Positions 63,568 to 64,000 of a stretch of DNA of 64,000 bases are shown here, in pieces. The stretch is from Tritrichomonas musculus (taxonomy: Eukaryota > Parabasalia > Tritrichomonadida > Tritrichomonadidae). The DNA lies in assembly GCA_039105265.1 (NCBI GenBank), contig JAPFFF010000004.1:3286001-3350000 (forward strand), read 5' to 3'. The notes under the pieces were generated by a model that had not been told where the DNA came from, searched no databases, and worked only from the letters and a program-made list of their open reading frames with translations. How positions within the stretch are numbered: the first letter of the stretch is position 1; the number at the start of each line of letters is the position of its first letter. The position numbers were made by a program, and so were the translations under genes.

Positions 63568-64000
63568 CAATGGTTTTCTAATTGAACTAGAAATTTTATT
63601 TATTCAAATATTTGAGGGAATAAATATAAATTAAGATCAAAAATAATCATTCTAAATCTTGATGTTTTTATATCAATCTAGTATTTATTTTTAATTCTAT
63701 ATTTTTTATAAATATGATATTAATAGAAATATTGAATTTAATTTGCAATATTATCGATATTGCCCAGTAATTAATAATATTTTTTCATATTTTTTCATAT
63801 TGAAAAAATTTGATAAAAGCCTTCAAATTTAATAAAAAGTCAAAATCCTTTGATATTTATAGAATCTTAATAAATGTGATGGGGTAAAATACAATTTTTA
63901 AAAAAATTAATTCAATTGTTTTTGAACCGTAGACCGTTAATTTTTGAAATTTTATTAAACTTAAAGGAAATAACGATGATCTATTGAAAAAAATAGAGAT
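63568..64000. other. Upstream region of the giant gene
   Basis: About 430 bases of AT-rich DNA upstream of the ATG at 63567. It should hold the promoter. A TCAATT word lies about 20-25 bases upstream on the coding strand, but it lacks the pyrimidine expected after TCA in the trichomonad initiator. No other gene was seen up to the window edge. Confidence 0.45.

Noticed and set aside
21863-61533. Many plus-strand open frames opposite the giant gene, Ser- and Leu-rich, up to ~631 codons
   Set aside because: They are antisense shadows of the repeats: each is a translation of the same repeated unit in reverse, ends where a unit happens to contain an antisense stop, and has no independent domain or promoter signal.
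17389-63567. Viral origin of the giant gene, as the common label 'viral A-type inclusion protein' would suggest
   Set aside because: That label reflects generic coiled-coil similarity. Nothing in the sequence shows viral hallmark genes, and composition matches the host genes.

Overview
The window is a 64-kb piece of a very AT-rich, gene-sparse eukaryotic genome. Every gene seen is a single uninterrupted reading frame, TAA, TAG and TGA are all used as stops (so the standard code applies), and spacers are short to moderate and full of small inverted-repeat elements. A SAC9-like phosphoinositide phosphatase, intronless genes, mobile-element debris and a gigantic coiled-coil protein together suggest a parabasalid protist, most likely a Tritrichomonas-type trichomonad. 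The organism call is inference; no rRNA or marker gene is present to prove it.

Layout. 1-231 is the 3' end of an unknown gene. 911-1549 encodes a small protein with an N-terminal ubiquitin-like fold. 2000-5518 encodes a 1,172-residue SAC-domain phosphatase with a complete CX5R(T) active site and a paired-CXXC putative zinc site. 5960-6784 (minus) is a Ser/Asn-rich protein with a C-terminal coiled coil, convergent with the phosphatase gene. 6785-16298 is a gene-poor mobile-element and repeat zone. It holds a hAT-like terminus with a large palindrome, a perfect 30-bp hairpin, a 62-bp tandem duplication, nested inverted repeats, a decayed MULE-like transposase fragment, a 308-bp MITE-like element, a compositionally foreign ~1.3-kb island with one orphan frame, an 8 x 122-bp near-perfect tandem array, and a 317-bp element flanked by TATA. 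16299-16991 is an unknown basic protein.

The dominant feature is 17389-63567 (minus): one intronless gene of 15,392 codons (about 1.7 MDa) filling 72% of the window. A ~1,055-residue N-terminal coiled-coil domain with its own degenerate motif is followed by ~12,850 residues of about 178 tandem two-helix repeats and a ~1,480-residue C-terminal coiled-coil region with internal duplications and a less repetitive tail. Repeat helices differ in length by exact multiples of seven residues, and the array falls into an older-looking homogeneous block (type A) and blocks where long (B) and short (C) repeats alternate. Near-identical segments many kilobases apart show recent internal duplication. The likely role is structural: a cytoskeletal rod or fibre protein such as a costa, axostyle or linker component. 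That role is inference.

The genes do not form an operon-like unit. Start positions for the giant gene and the 5960-6784 gene were set to the first ATG, because the longer open frames begin with TTG.
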